Positions 44,660-56,320 of a stretch of DNA of 64,000 nucleotides are shown one piece after another. Numbering within the stretch: the stretch's first letter is position 1; each line of letters starts with the position of its first letter. Position numbers and translations under genes: made by a program. The notes under the pieces were generated by a model. That model was not told where the DNA came from and made no database searches. It saw only the letters and a list, made by a program, of their open reading frames with translations. Source of the stretch: Zhengitettix transpicula (lineage: Eukaryota > Arthropoda > Insecta > Orthoptera > Tetrigidae); contig CM073590.1 of assembly GCA_037074705.1 (NCBI GenBank), forward strand, positions 133,319,600 to 133,383,599, read 5' to 3'.

Positions 44660-44840
44660 TCGTATTCACTTTTAGGAGGATGCCGGGAAGGATCCTTAAA
44701 CCATAGCCCAGGAGGTGTAGTTAACCATGGCTACTTTCCTCTACCCTTCTATAACCTCCCTTTCAAATCCCTTCCTATGCTACTAAAGGAGAATTGCCAC
44801 CACGTGAATTACCCTCATGTTGCCTGCAACTGTAAAAAAA
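44660..44840 (+). repeat. Dispersed repeat family C, copy 2
   Basis: Reads GATGCCGGGAAGGATCC, TTAAACCATAGCCC, TAGTTAACCATGGCTAC, TCAAATCCCTTCCTATGCTA, AAGGAGAATTGCCACCACG, ATTACCCTCATG. It lacks the GATGCAG hairpin part, so it is truncated on that side. A 115-codon frame crosses it but joins unrelated sequence. Confidence 0.6.
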
Positions 44841-46284
44841 ATATCCTGAGCAGAAATGACAAAAAAGTTTTCGATTACGTGTCAGAAATGAAACGTCTGT
44901 CTGAATTTTTTAAAAGAAAAAGATCGTTATTTGACAATAATTAGCACAGTTAGTTTAGTTTTATGGCTTCCTGAAAGTCACCCAACGGTAAATCTTGAAA
45001 CATGTTTTGCGTTGTAGATTTATAGACGTTGCTTATAACTTGGCGTGCTTTCTCAAACTGTTTCTAATTTAAGCGCAAGGTTTACAAATTACAGTTTTTA
45101 GCTAGCGACAAAAATATCGATTTGACAGGGAATTGTCTCTAAGCTTGGCGGCTAACGGCTAAAGAATGCTGTTGAATAACATTTATAGTCATTATTTGAT
45201 TTTTATGTATCTCAAAATACCTAGTCGAATTCCAGATCATTCGATATTTCACTGCCTCAAGAATGACATCTGTTGTTAATTTCTTTTAAAGAGATGAAAT
45301 TAAATAAGTCCTAACTTTTCTTTATTATACCCGGAACAGTTCCAGTACATAAATCTGTCACTGATACCAATAATATAATATTTGTCGCAATATATATATA
45401 TATATATATATATTTAGAGTGTGAATCGTATTTAATGGTAGGGAAAAATGAAGTTATATTCACAGTTTTTCAGAGAATGAAACATGACATCTCGGTAGAT
45501 TACACTGGAAGGATGAATCGTCCACATTCGGACGTTTGATTTTCGTAGCTTAAAATATTTCTCATGTGTTTGTGCGGGGAAATCCCCATTCTTTGAGCCA
45601 ACTTCAGACTTGGCGACTTCAGCATCCAAACTCTTGACCGTGATCCTCTCCACTTACGACGCCGTTACTCAGATACGAGCAGGATATACACATTGAAAAT
45701 ACTCGTAGGCGGTTAATTACTTGACGTTGAAAAGAATCACGACTCGCTTTATATTTCGCCCTGATAAACCTATTTTTAATTAAAGCTTTGCATAACGTCC
45801 AAACACGCGGCATCACCTTGGCACAATTTATGCAAATAACCACTACAGCCAAATAGCTGATGCCAGGACGTAACGATTACTTTAACTTTGAGAAATTATG
45901 AGTTGATTATTTTTTATGCGGCGTATTTTTCTATGTTAAAGATTAACATTAATGGTTTTTAAACTTGGATTCTCAAGAGGATCTGGAAAGACTGATACTG
46001 ATGGCTGGGGTTTCCAACGTTTTGTATACAATAGGCCAATTTTTTGTCAGACGAGTTCAGATGCGTCAAATAACTGGAGCATATTGATACCATCTTACGT
46101 ACATGTTTAGCGGTTGGTAAATAGAGATAAGAATAGAATTGAGGCAAAGGAATAACTTAATCACACAAATATTATTAATTAATTTACGCCAGTTTAATAA
46201 AGTACCAATCTTCCTATACACGAGGGTATTCGCTTCATGATGGTGCTGTAGCTGCCAGAGAGAAGTAGACAGATTATATATAGG
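44841..46284. other. No supported gene; (TA)n at 45391-45413
   Basis: Two overlapping minus-strand frames, 73 codons (45653-45432) and 77 codons (45852-45619), are not recognisable. I leave them uncalled. Confidence 0.4.
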
Positions 46285-46530
46285 GTAATCCACATAATGG
46301 TCACTCCCGTCTTATAGCATACGAAAGGGAGTGAAAGGGGGGATGCGGAAAGGTAGAGGAAGGTAGCCAATGGGTTAACTATGGCCCACGGGCTGTAGTT
46401 TTAAGGTTTCTCCCCACCAATCGCTTAAAAGTAATGCAGTAAAACCCTACAGAAACCTGCAACAGGTAGGTCGGGTTCTTGGTGCTTGTCCCACCCTTCC
46501 GATAGGCGAGAGAGGCCACAGTCTCATTTG
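46285..46530 (-). repeat. Dispersed repeat family C, copy 3
   Basis: Plus-strand reading: GGGTAATCCACATAATGGTC, ACTCCCGTCTTATAGCATA, GGGTTAACTATGGCCC, ACGGGCTGTAGTTTTAAGG, CGCTTAAAAGTAATGCAGTA, ACCCTACAGAAACCTGCAAC, AGGTAGGTCGGG, CTTGTCCCACCCTTCCGATA. It extends beyond copy 1 on the CTTGTCCCACC side. Confidence 0.65.
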
Positions 46531-47650
46531 ATGAAGATAACTCTGGACTACAATTAATGGGACTGAGAGAGAGATCAGCTTAGAACTTTGATTTGTCTGT
46601 TCTTTCAGCTTGCTGGTATGAATGAGTCCTGGCCCCGGCGAATGTTTAATACCCTTTTTAATAGAAGTATATTTATAGGCTAAATTTCCTCTTTAAAAAG
46701 ATTTAATTATTTATGTAAAACTATCTATTACAGCAAATAAACATTAATTACCATTAATGACACCTTAGAACCTGTTTGGATTTCGCTAGTCTTTTAATGT
46801 TTGGTGTTAAATTTGTTACTGAGACTAGCAGTGAATTAGTTATTCGCCATCTTCATTGATGAAATTGCTGTATGTCGTTCAGAAGCGGCATATAAAGTTT
46901 TGCGAATTTTCATAGCTCTGGGAAATGTTTACACGGTAATGGACGTCAGAAATTAATTACTTTTAGAAGTATTTTGAACTGGAAAAGCTCATCAAATTTC
47001 ATTTTTATGAATGAATTTTTTTTAAAACGTCAAACAGGTACATTTTATGTTTCTAGACATCTGCGTTTTGTTTTGTTCACTATGTGAAAATGGGTTTACA
47101 ATGGCGAGAATGGTAGTAAAAGACTTTGAGATGAATTACTATTATTCTTATCCCATTCACTTTACTCTCTCAAGCGTGGAAAATAAGGTGATTCCTCAGT
47201 TTAATACTGAGAAATTAAGTTTTAATTTCATTTTAAATGAACGGATGCTATTTACTAAGCTACGAAATAAATTATTGCCTTGTAGTTTTAAATTTAGATC
47301 ATTGAGATGTCTACTAAACTAAACTAAAAATGTCAAATCAAATAGACAGTTGTTCTTTAATCACTTAGTTCATTTTCCTGTTCTAAAAACACCATTTTTC
47401 TATTTCCAAAATGGATACACGCGCAAGAATGCAATGCGCGACTTGTAACCACCCAATGCGCCACAGTTTGGTCACCTCTGTTCTAAGGAGTCGGTCAGTC
47501 AAAGAAGAATTGTAATAATTTAATTTTAAAGCAGTTGAAGAAATAAAGTATAAAAAATAATTATGTAAAATCTCATCCGTAACTTTCAAATACTTGGTAC
47601 TTTCATTAAATTTTAATTACTTTTCTATTGCGCACGTTTTCCCGGTGAAC
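46531..47650. other. No supported gene
   Basis: A 91-codon frame at 47047-47322 starts with a hydrophobic segment but matches no family I know. Nothing else recognised. Confidence 0.4.
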
Positions 47651-47807
47651 TAGTTGTTGAAAGAGTTCATGGGTTTCCTTCCGGGTGGCGTAGTAGAAAC
47701 ACGACGTTTTGTCGCCTATCGTCGTCGACATCTTCTTGGTGATAGTTGACGAAACGTAGTGTTTCTACTACGCCACCCGGTTGGAAACCCAAGAACTCTT
47801 TCAACTA
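47651..47807. repeat. Long palindrome of element ends with GAAACG motif
   Basis: Left arm 47651-47720 and right arm 47741-47807 are inverted copies: GAAAGAGTTC..GGGTTTCC, CCGGGTGGCGTAGTAGAAAC, AC.ACGTTT.GTC on one side and their complement on the other. The 20-nt centre is GTCGTCGACATCTTCTTGGT. On the minus strand AAGAAGA, a TGTCG...CGACA hairpin and AAACG follow in hammerhead-like order. On the plus strand GACGAAACGTAGTG is present. Two element ends joined in opposite orientation, probably Penelope-like, would give this. Confidence 0.6.
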
Positions 47808-49469
47808 CTTTTCTTTTTGTTGAATATTACATTAATAAAACAAGAAAACCCTAAGAAATTTCCCATCGCTACTTCTCACCATGAACTTTGGTCGCATTGT
47901 TATTCAACTATCCGAATTGTCATTTTCGCCCCATCTTATTTTCTTTCTCTTTAAAATCAAACTGAAATTATCGTTCAAGTGTTTATAGGTTTCGTACGGC
48001 ACGGAACAAGTTACTATTCCTTTGAGGACTCAGACACACTTACCGACCTTTGATTAAACTAACCAAATGTTCTTTCTACCATAGCTCTGTAGTGGTAGGT
48101 TTATTAAATGATAAAATAAAGGGATAGTTTCCAGAATTTATTAATTATTTAACTTAACATGGACAAATAAAATTAAAAATACAAATTATGCGTGTTTAGT
48201 TAGCCGGGCAAAACAATCGGATCCCTTAATCCCAAGTTTACGCTAAAATCCCCCAGGCGCGTCAAGGATTGAGACCCTTGGCAGTTACCTTGCGTACATC
48301 TGGACGTCATCATGTAGCATCCTCGTTCTCTCAGAGTCCTCTGGATCAAGCACGTTTGGGGCTGTACTTTCGTCTCTGGCGACGGTTCGTCGAGGAGTCT
48401 GCTCTACACGTTCTTTACAGCCCCTTCGCTGGATGTGAAATATCAATGTTCTTGACCAATTTTGAATCGATCTTTCCTGAACCAAGAAATATGATTGGTT
48501 CAGGCAGTCTCGTGTTAATTCAATTTCTGGGGTTTTTGGAGAGACGTTTCCCACGGTGTGACAATGCAGGTAGCCTCCGAGGGTCAACAGCCTACGTGCC
48601 TACAACCAGACAGAACGGATTATATATCCGCCACGGCGGCTCCTGGTCAAATTACAACTTTCCAAGCTCTCAACCCTTGATAATATGTAATTACATTTAA
48701 ATAATATATATATATATATCAATTATAAAACTATCACGCTACAACTCTTTCTCTGACATGAAACAGCGCTGATCAGCACTTTTGTTTCCATAGTTCAAAT
48801 TGCCATGTAATCTAGATTTCCTAATTGTGATACGTCTTTATATTTTAGCATACGCTTTCATTCCAATCTGTACTTTTGCTTGTAAATTTCACCTATGCAA
48901 CTTGATTACATTAAACTTAATACTGACTTATACTTTAGGATTTATAATCGCATCAACATGTAAGATTTTTTTTCTTTGTATTTGTGAGCAATGTAAAGCT
49001 TTTAAAACATTTTTTTGGATTGATGGACGCATCATCATGTAAGATTGTTATTTACTTTGTATTTCTATGCCATCCATAGTTCCTAAAACGTTTATGTTGT
49101 ACCTTAGCTGTATTATTTTTACCGAATTTTGGACTGGAATATTCCTGACGTGACATTTTAGATTGATTGTATTCGTAACATAGTTAACCGCTTTAATTCC
49201 GCAGTCAACTATTTAATCGTCAGCCACACTAGTCCGGAATCAAAGATCTTTCACACAATGAAGAATAATCTACATCCTAATTTCTGCCGTTAAAAGTTAA
49301 CTTTTCACTTTAAAATGTTAACAGTTCTTTATATTTCCTCAAATCCCTCCGAACACGATAATTTTTCTTATATCTGAACGGCAGAAACATCGCCATGATG
49401 CAAACTGCTGAAAAGTTACCCCGGCCTGGTCGTAAAAACCTATATATTGAAATGCATTGAGGGAATGCA
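47808..49469. other. No supported gene; less AT-rich stretch at 48215-48660
   Basis: The stretch 48215-48660 is richer in G/C and carries a 143-codon plus frame (48269-48700) and a 100-codon minus frame. Neither shows known domains; two long frames on opposite strands suggest low stop density rather than a gene. It could be part of an LTR or a gene exon. A TA tract is at 48704-48719. Confidence 0.4.
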
Positions 49470-50650
49470 TTGTTTTGAAACTGCGCACATGTGGGGGTGA
49501 GGATGTAAGTGCAAAGTAATTACGGGTCCTGTCTCGATGTGACAAGACAGAGCGGCTGAAGAATTTCGGAACAGCGCACATGTGGGGGTGAGGATGCAAG
49601 TTCAAAGTAATTACGGGTCCTGTCTCAATGTGACAAGACAGAGCGGCAAGATATTTGTTTCGGATTAATGGTCTTGGCCGGCACAGGAAGTGGCAATGTG
49701 TACTTAGGATTTGTAAAGCAGGGCAAGGGACATGCGCGGGTGGTCTGTTGCAAGATAAATCGGTTTAGGAAAGGCATTGTGTCTGGTTAATGGGCTTGAC
49801 CATCGGCTTGTTGACTTGGGATCAAAGCGGTCAGAAGAATTTCGGAACAGCGCACATGTGGGGGTGAGGATGCAAGTGCAAAGTAATTACGGGTCCTGTC
49901 TCGATGTGACAAGACAGAGCGGCTAGATATTTTACAAGCTGGGGAGCAGCAGCCGCAGAGTGTAAATCTCGGAGTAATGGAGAAACTGTCAATGCAATTG
50001 CGACGTAGTCTTGGAACAAAGCAGAAGATAGAAGGGACGGTCATATATAAAGGGAGGATAAGAATTTGTTAGTCAGTCGAGGAGTTGGAGTCGAGGGGTT
50101 GAGTCAGTTGAGTGTGGAGGCGTACGGCGAGCACGGAGTATGGAGAAAATTTGCAGCCTGCGAAAGAAATAACAAAATTAATCAACTATAAACATTTTTA
50201 TATGCAGAAGTTCAATCTGTTGTAATATCAATATTTGACCACTGTCTTCGATGGTAGATGACCAGGACACAGCATCCAGCGTCGAGTAGTTTCAGCACGA
50301 GCAACTGGGATGTCCTTCACCGAGTATGGAGAATCAGCGATCGTCGAACCAATAATATGTCTTAGAGTCAGTGTGTGTAAACGTCCAGTCTATAAAGTGT
50401 GTGTGTAATGAACGAGCCAAATGTTCCTGAGTAATCGTGAGTTGAAATTTATGGTATTAATATGTGTAAACGGAATTAAAAGATACAGTCAGATATCGTT
50501 CTCTTCTTTTGTTAATAAAATAGACTCTTTTAAATTTAGAATCAATCTGGTAATTCTAAGTTCGTTAATAAGTTTCGTCGATGTCTAGACGTTTAAATAT
50601 TTCTGTTTAATTTAAAGATAAATGTTGGGTTCTGTGATAATTTAAGTGTT
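49470..50650 (+). mobile_element. LTR-like unit with triplicated U3 repeats, TATA box and initiator
   Basis: Three near-identical blocks containing GCGCACATGTGGGGGTGAGG, AAGTAATTACGGGTCCTGTC and ATGTGACAAGACAGAGCGGC lie at about 49484-49556, 49560-49645 and 49835-49923; blocks 2 and 3 also share GAAGAATTTCGGAACA. TATATAA follows at 50044-50050, and an arthropod initiator TCAGT at 50073-50077 places +1 at 50075, 31 bp downstream of the TATA start. AATAAA occurs at 50514-50519. Upstream repeats, a spaced core promoter and a polyadenylation signal within one unit are typical of an LTR (U3-R-U5). No internal genes are adjacent, so if an LTR it is solo. Alternatively it is a host promoter. Ends are not defined. 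Confidence 0.45.
50044..50077 (+). promoter_or_regulatory. Core promoter: TATA box plus initiator
   Basis: TATATAA (50044-50050) and TCAGT (50073-50077) are spaced as RNA polymerase II requires in arthropods. The sequence after +1 is purine-rich (GTCGAGGAGTTGGAGTCGAGG). Confidence 0.5.
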
Positions 50651-50801
50651 CTGTCCGTTATCAAACCCAGAAAAGACCCATGAGAGAAAGAGATCTTTTA
50701 TATAATATTAAATTGAATAATTGTAAAAGTTATGAGAAATAAATTGTTTGTTTGTTAATGAAATATAAATTTTATTTTTTTATTTCGACGGACGTTTGTT
50801 T

Positions 50802-50807
<6 letters not shown>

Positions 50808-50849
<42 letters not shown>
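50808..50849. repeat. (AT)n microsatellite
   Basis: Uninterrupted alternating TA tract. Confidence 0.95.
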
Positions 50850-50853
<4 letters not shown>

Positions 50854-52607
50854 TATATAAAAAGTTAGATTCTACTCTTCATTCACAACATAAATCTATC
50901 CTGTCCAGAAAAGTCAAGATACATCGAGTCATTATAGAGTAAACAAGTGTAATTCTAATTAAGATGCAAGCTGCACCTAGTTATTATTCCCAGTATCTAA
51001 CCTACTCAGTATATACCGAACACTATTGCATAAGTTGTATCTCGCGAATTCCTATTGGGGACATGTGAGAATGCTGGGTCTGGTTTTTCGTAACATAAAA
51101 TAGACTTTCTACCAGGTCGAGTTCATTAAATCCCGATGTCCTTCCCAGGGTCCCGTTCTCAATTGGAGCAATTGTCCCCGCGATGACCTTTATTAATAGG
51201 ATTAACTGATGCGACAAAAAGATGGTGATAATAGCATACGCCTACGACGGGCCTGCTCAGAATTCTGGGAACTTTGTTAAGGTGAGTCGGCAACATGTAG
51301 CCTTGCACAGCTTGCCTTCAAGGGACTGTTACATGACACCAAGACCGTTTCCTGGTTATTACGATGTTTTACTTCAAAGATAACTTTGACCTGCCATTAA
51401 ATAAGTGTTTGTAACTTGAAGAGCGAGTATTCGCAGTACAAATTCTTCAGATAAGATTACTTCTCGGTATATACTTTAGATATGTATGTAATAGTTGCGA
51501 TTACTTTGTCTTGAAGGTTCATCGAGCACGACATTGCGATGAAACTTTGGTGAGTTGTTGTGTGCACACGCTCGGGAAGGTTTCTTTCGGATTTTCGAAG
51601 CGTTAGGAAAATTCCAAGGGATGAACTGGTGTGGAATTTAAAAAAAAATCTAATACGACCGTTTTTAGCTTAGAATAATTAGTTTTTACTGTCTGTGTAT
51701 AATTTCAACCCCTTACAGCATGGGAAGGTAGCGCCACTAAGGAACGGGATGGTGTGTTACATTTGGTGTAAAATCCAGGGTTATACAAATTAATGACATA
51801 AATTCTGACATTCATGCTCGATTGCCATCTACTTTCCCAGAGAACAAACCCATCAGAGGTAATCCATCACACATATCACAAAATAATATTTTCGTCGTAT
51901 GACCGCAACCAACTAGAACTATTTTTCGAATTCAGTACGTGATGTTAATGATTTTTAATTTTGCATAAAAAATTCGATGTTACTAAAATCCCGGGTCACA
52001 TGCAAAGATGACTTTGGAGAATATATGTACCAATTTTTGCACTTATCAGACGTGGTCGTCCTTGACCCCTCGATTTGCCTTACGATGTAAGTTCCTTTGC
52101 ACATTTTAACAAACTTTTAACATGGCTGAAAATGCCATGCAAATATGCTATTAAACGGAAGCTGCGATCACCTGAATAGCCTCATGCAGTCCGTCACTAC
52201 CTATGGATATGATTTGTAAATAAGCCGAAACACCTCGGTCTGTCCTGAGATGTGAATACTCCGGGGTCGCCAACGTTAGACAAAGTCATACAATGTACGT
52301 CGATAGCATAACGCTTTCATGTTATCTTACGGATTTTACCGATTGTCGCAAGGCTACAAACAAAATCATGTTTAAAATAATGTAACATTTTAACAACCGT
52401 ATTTCTTCGTTAAGTAAGGTACAGCACAGACTATAAAACACAATGAAAGATAGCCTCCTTTTAACAATGTATGCATATCGGATAAAAGATGTCATAATAA
52501 ATTTTTAGGTTCGCCGATGGCATACATAATAATAATAAAATAATAATTAAAAATAACTGCATACGTTGTCTGTAGACAACACTAGAAATGAGAATGCGGT
52601 TCAGAAG
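50850..52607. other. No supported gene; diverged family A scrap at 51650-51850 (minus)
   Basis: AATACGACCGTTTTTAGC, GTATAATTTCAACCCCTTAC and ATGGGAAGGTAGCGCC, then CAGGGTTATACAAATTAATG, match the family A body in minus orientation. The rest is not recognised. Confidence 0.45.
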
Positions 52608-52650
52608 GACTCCCGCGTCGGTTCTGGTTCAGGGGTTCTTCGCGGGAGTC
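52608..52650. repeat. 10-bp GC-rich perfect hairpin
   Basis: GACTCCCGCG (52608-52617) pairs with CGCGGGAGTC (52641-52650) across a 23-nt loop. A separate 7-bp palindrome, GTTGTCT/AGACAAC, lies at 52565-52580. Its surroundings are AT-rich and no gene or element is recognised. Confidence 0.6.
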
Positions 52651-53372
52651 TCGTAGGTCGCGCTTGTACCACTGATTTGAACCTTTCCACAAAACTTACT
52701 GCACTACTTCTGTGTATAATTATCTGGTGCAAGTCACACTCAAATACAATTATTATCATGATTATCAAGTAACGTGAATATATAAATTTCTTAGGAAACA
52801 TTCCAGTGAATGTTCTTTAGTGCGCTGGACAAAAATAGTATGGCTCTACGAGTCAAATATAGAACCTGCATTCTTTCCTGTTGCACAACTAGCTAAAACT
52901 CATTCTCTGGATTCCTTGACCGCATATTTCAACAATTCGGGTTTTAAAAAAAGTAACTTTTATTAACAAATGCAAACATATGTACGAAATAGTAAGGAAT
53001 AATTTCACTTTGCAGCGTTATACTACTTCATTTAGTATTATTTTGTGGTTTGAACGATGACTATAGCATTAACCGTCGATCGTAGGCCTACTGATATACA
53101 ATATTCTTATTATTTTACGATAAACTTCGAAATATATTTCAAACGACATCTATTTGTACGGAAGTGTGTAACATCTGATAATGTTTTACAAAATAATACA
53201 GTTACTTTATTTACGTTTAAATTCTTTTGTAAAATATGTCAGTAATTCTCGGAAATTCTTTTATGTTGTATCAGTCATAATTTTATCCAACCAGATTGTT
53301 TTAAAGTAGTTTTTTTTATATACTCTATTCGAGTCGTCTGCAAAGGGATCTTCAAATATAGAAAATCTTATA
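52651..53372. other. No supported feature
   Basis: AT-rich sequence; short frames only. Confidence 0.4.
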
Positions 53373-54148
53373 TGTGGTATGGTTGCTTATGGAGACTCTG
53401 AATTTCATTAATAATTACTTTAATTTATTAATAATTTTGTTTGATGTAATTTACTTGATTTAATGACATAATTTCTTTGATCGACAAACTAATTATGCCA
53501 AAATATTACTCAATTCATCAATATGTGCAAAGTGCGCACTGTAAAATAAAAAATATATCTATTTCAGGGTAGAATACGATTTAACTTGAATGAAACTGAC
53601 AATTTAGTTCTTTCAGAAACGTTATAAGAGACATCCGCGGGATTTACTTACGTAAAGTTCAGTCGGTGTCATCGGGAAATGGCGAGCGGCGTTTCTTCTT
53701 CTCTTGTCTCCTACAGAAACTCCTGAATCGTCCAGTCAGTTTTAGCTGCGCGGCTTCCTCTGCAGCCTCGTTGCAAGTCTTCGCCCTCAGACCTTATTTG
53801 ATCTGAAGCACTGCAATCATCAACCATATGTACGAGCAAAACAGCATATTTTGTCTGCATTCAGACGCACGTTGCCAATCTCGATCCTCTCTCTCCGACC
53901 ATCCAGTCCGTTTTTACGACAACGAGTTTGCTAGCTGTCTGAATGCAAAACTGCACATCTGCGCTGACCCTTTCAGCTGCTCTCTAATTACCAGCTGCGT
54001 GGTCGAGGAACTGTCCATTCCCAGAATCCGCTATCCAGGAGTCCTGAAAGGAAATTCTTGTTCACATTTGTGTGCATTATGTGTCTGTAGTTAATGCCAA
54101 TATCGAAAATTTTATCATTCGAAATTATAAACGAGGGATACGGTCACA
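53373..54148 (+). mobile_element. Solo-LTR-like repeat, copy 2
   Basis: Aligned end to end with 32384-33145: starts TGTGG, ends GTCACA. Shared blocks are AATTTTGTTTGATGTAATTT, TGCGCACTGTAAAATAAAAA, TTTCTTCTTCTCTTGTCTCC, CTGCACATCTGCGCTGACC and ATTTTATCATTC. TATAAGAG at 53623-53630 replaces TATAAAAG, and TCAGT at 53659-53663 may be the initiator, though 38 bp from the TATA start is long. A 29-bp stretch around GCGCGGCTTCCTCTGCAGCC is present here and absent in copy 1. The copies differ by many substitutions and small gaps, so they are old. Confidence 0.55.
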
Positions 54149-56149
54149 ACCGCATGTAATGGAAAATTACTATATACTGAAAATATTAAGGTAACACGCA
54201 CTCGCACACACATGTAAAATTTTAAATTCTATAATCAATATCGATGAAGCAATACCTGGAGAAGCTCACATTTTCCTTTGCCTTTTGCGACCTCAGCGTT
54301 ATTTTCTTGCTAATACTTTACTGGATTTTTAGTCATTCGACGAAGTTCGTGTTCCGTTGGTTACTCAATACTTTATGATTACAAGCTGTCTCTCCGCAAT
54401 TAGACTTGATGTTAACTGTTGATTTCAATATTTCTCATTACAGTTGAAATGTATTGGTAGTAGCACTTATTTAATTCAGGTCGTTTATAAAACATTCTTG
54501 ACCTCCTCCCATTATTCATACAATAATTCTCGATTGCAATTACAACAGTTTTTCTGTTTCTTTCAAATTAAGAAAATGAGCATTTCTTTTTATTCAGTAC
54601 TGTTGTTTACAGACCACCTTCTTTAATTTTTTTCTTTCAGCATTTTTGATGTGTAAATTTTCGACTATACCCTCCATTTATTCAGCGAGAAAGCTGGAAT
54701 ATTTTCTTGGCTAATGTTCTTAAGAAGTTCAGTTAGAGTAAGAAACACAGTGCAAAATCTACACTTTATGGTTTAGTCCTGCGAATTATATATATATATA
54801 TATATTTTGAAAATAATTCTGTTCAATTTATTGTATTTTTTTCCATTGCAATAATAATTATTGTGTTCTACTAATCAAATATTAGACATTTTCTTCTGAA
54901 ACTTATCTCTCAAACAGTTTTTTTTCAATTTATCAAACTGCGGTTGAATTTAAAATAAATAGTTTATGGTAAAAAGGACTGTTGACGTAGACGTTGATGA
55001 GTAGAAAAACCCAAAAACAGTCTCAAAGTTTATAACTTTATTAAATAAATAGTCGGAAGCTTTCAACTCTTTGTTATAATATATATATATTGTAATAATT
55101 AAAATAAATAGGCTTTATTTATTTTAATTTAATGAATTTAAAGAGTTTTAAAGAGATTACCTCAGGTTAAGCGTCAAAATGGATGGCTTTTTATTAAATG
55201 AAAAGATCAATGAACTTTACAAACAATATTTTATTTATTTTGTTGCAATAATTTAAAAAAATTACATATTTAAATATTAGATCTCAGGATCTTCACTGTG
55301 TTTGATAATGGACACATCAATTATCTTTAAAATCTTATTAACAAACAAATCACATTTAAAAGAAAAGAAATTTACTTGACAATTAAACTAGAACGAAATT
55401 TTAAATGAGAACGAAATTAAGAAGTAAAGAGATTAGAACGAATTAACAATTTAAACGGAGAACGAAATCTGACTTCTATCTTTCAATTACGTTTACATAA
55501 TTAATTATTTTGTAATTTGTTACTCACATTTGTCTAGTATTCCAACATACCTTTTGTTTTAGAAATACACTATTGCGGGATTTTACACTTATTCTAAGCC
55601 AAAATTTTATATGATGTCAGGAACTCGGATGATCCTCCCTTTTTGTTGTCAGCTACCTGTTGACTGCTTGCCTTAGGTAAATTCTGCTTGCCTTAGGTGA
55701 ATTCCGTGGTTTGTAGATTTGCCAGTCTTTACTGCATTTGACTCAAACTGAAATTTTTCTATTTCTGGCCGGCTATGGACACAAAATTGCTGATTTTACT
55801 TAGCAAGTTTCGACGTTATGCTTTCGTGAATGTTTTACTTTGTCCTCAGAAATGTCCAGGCACCAACCAACTCTGTTAAATCCTAATCGCCAACTCTGTT
55901 GAATTCTCTTCCAATTAACAGTTATACCTTGACGATGTCTTTCCGCGAACTGAACTATCGTCTAGCATTTTAGCGCGCATACGCCAATTTCGGACCTTCC
56001 GACAAAGGAACAGAGCTGGGCTACATTGTCACTATGTTCTGGAAACTCCGCCGCTACAAAGGATTTCTCAAACAATTTAGATTTTTGTGTTCAAACAATT
56101 AATGTCCTAATTAATTGGCATTACAGTATATATATAATTATAAAATAAA
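54149..56149. other. No supported gene; (AT)n at 54787-54805 and a GAACGAAAT cluster
   Basis: GAACGAAAT occurs at 55391, 55409 and 55460 and as GAACGAATT at 55436, all on the plus strand. CTGCTTGCCTTAGGTAAATTC is followed at once by a near copy, a 23-bp tandem duplication at about 55658-55703. No gene recognised. Confidence 0.45.
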
Positions 56150-56320
56150 AATCGTTTGTGTTAAAAGTACTCTAAGTAGATAAATAAATAACCAAATAAC
56201 AAACAAAATAATCGCTTAATAAATACCACCGCAATAAGGATTGAAAAAATGTGGTATTTATTTAGCACATATTTCTGTCTTTTATTTTGAATTTTATTTA
56301 TCTAATTTAATCTTGGTCTG
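56150..56320. mobile_element. Inverted pair of truncated Penelope-like tails
   Basis: A minus-strand fragment (56240-56150: GGTGGTATTTATTAAGCG, TTATTTTGTTTGTTATTTGG, TTATTTATTTATCT) is followed by a plus-strand fragment (56253-56320: GTGGTATTTATTTAGCAC, ATTTCTGTCTTTTATTTTG, TTTATTTATCTAATTT). Both lack the CTGANGA and GAAAC boxes. They meet at an AAGGATTG scrap, so the pair is head to head. Confidence 0.55.

Noticed and set aside
48269..48700. 143-codon open frame
   Set aside because: A 100-codon frame lies on the opposite strand of the same GC-richer stretch, and neither has known domains or splice context. Low stop frequency is a simpler explanation.
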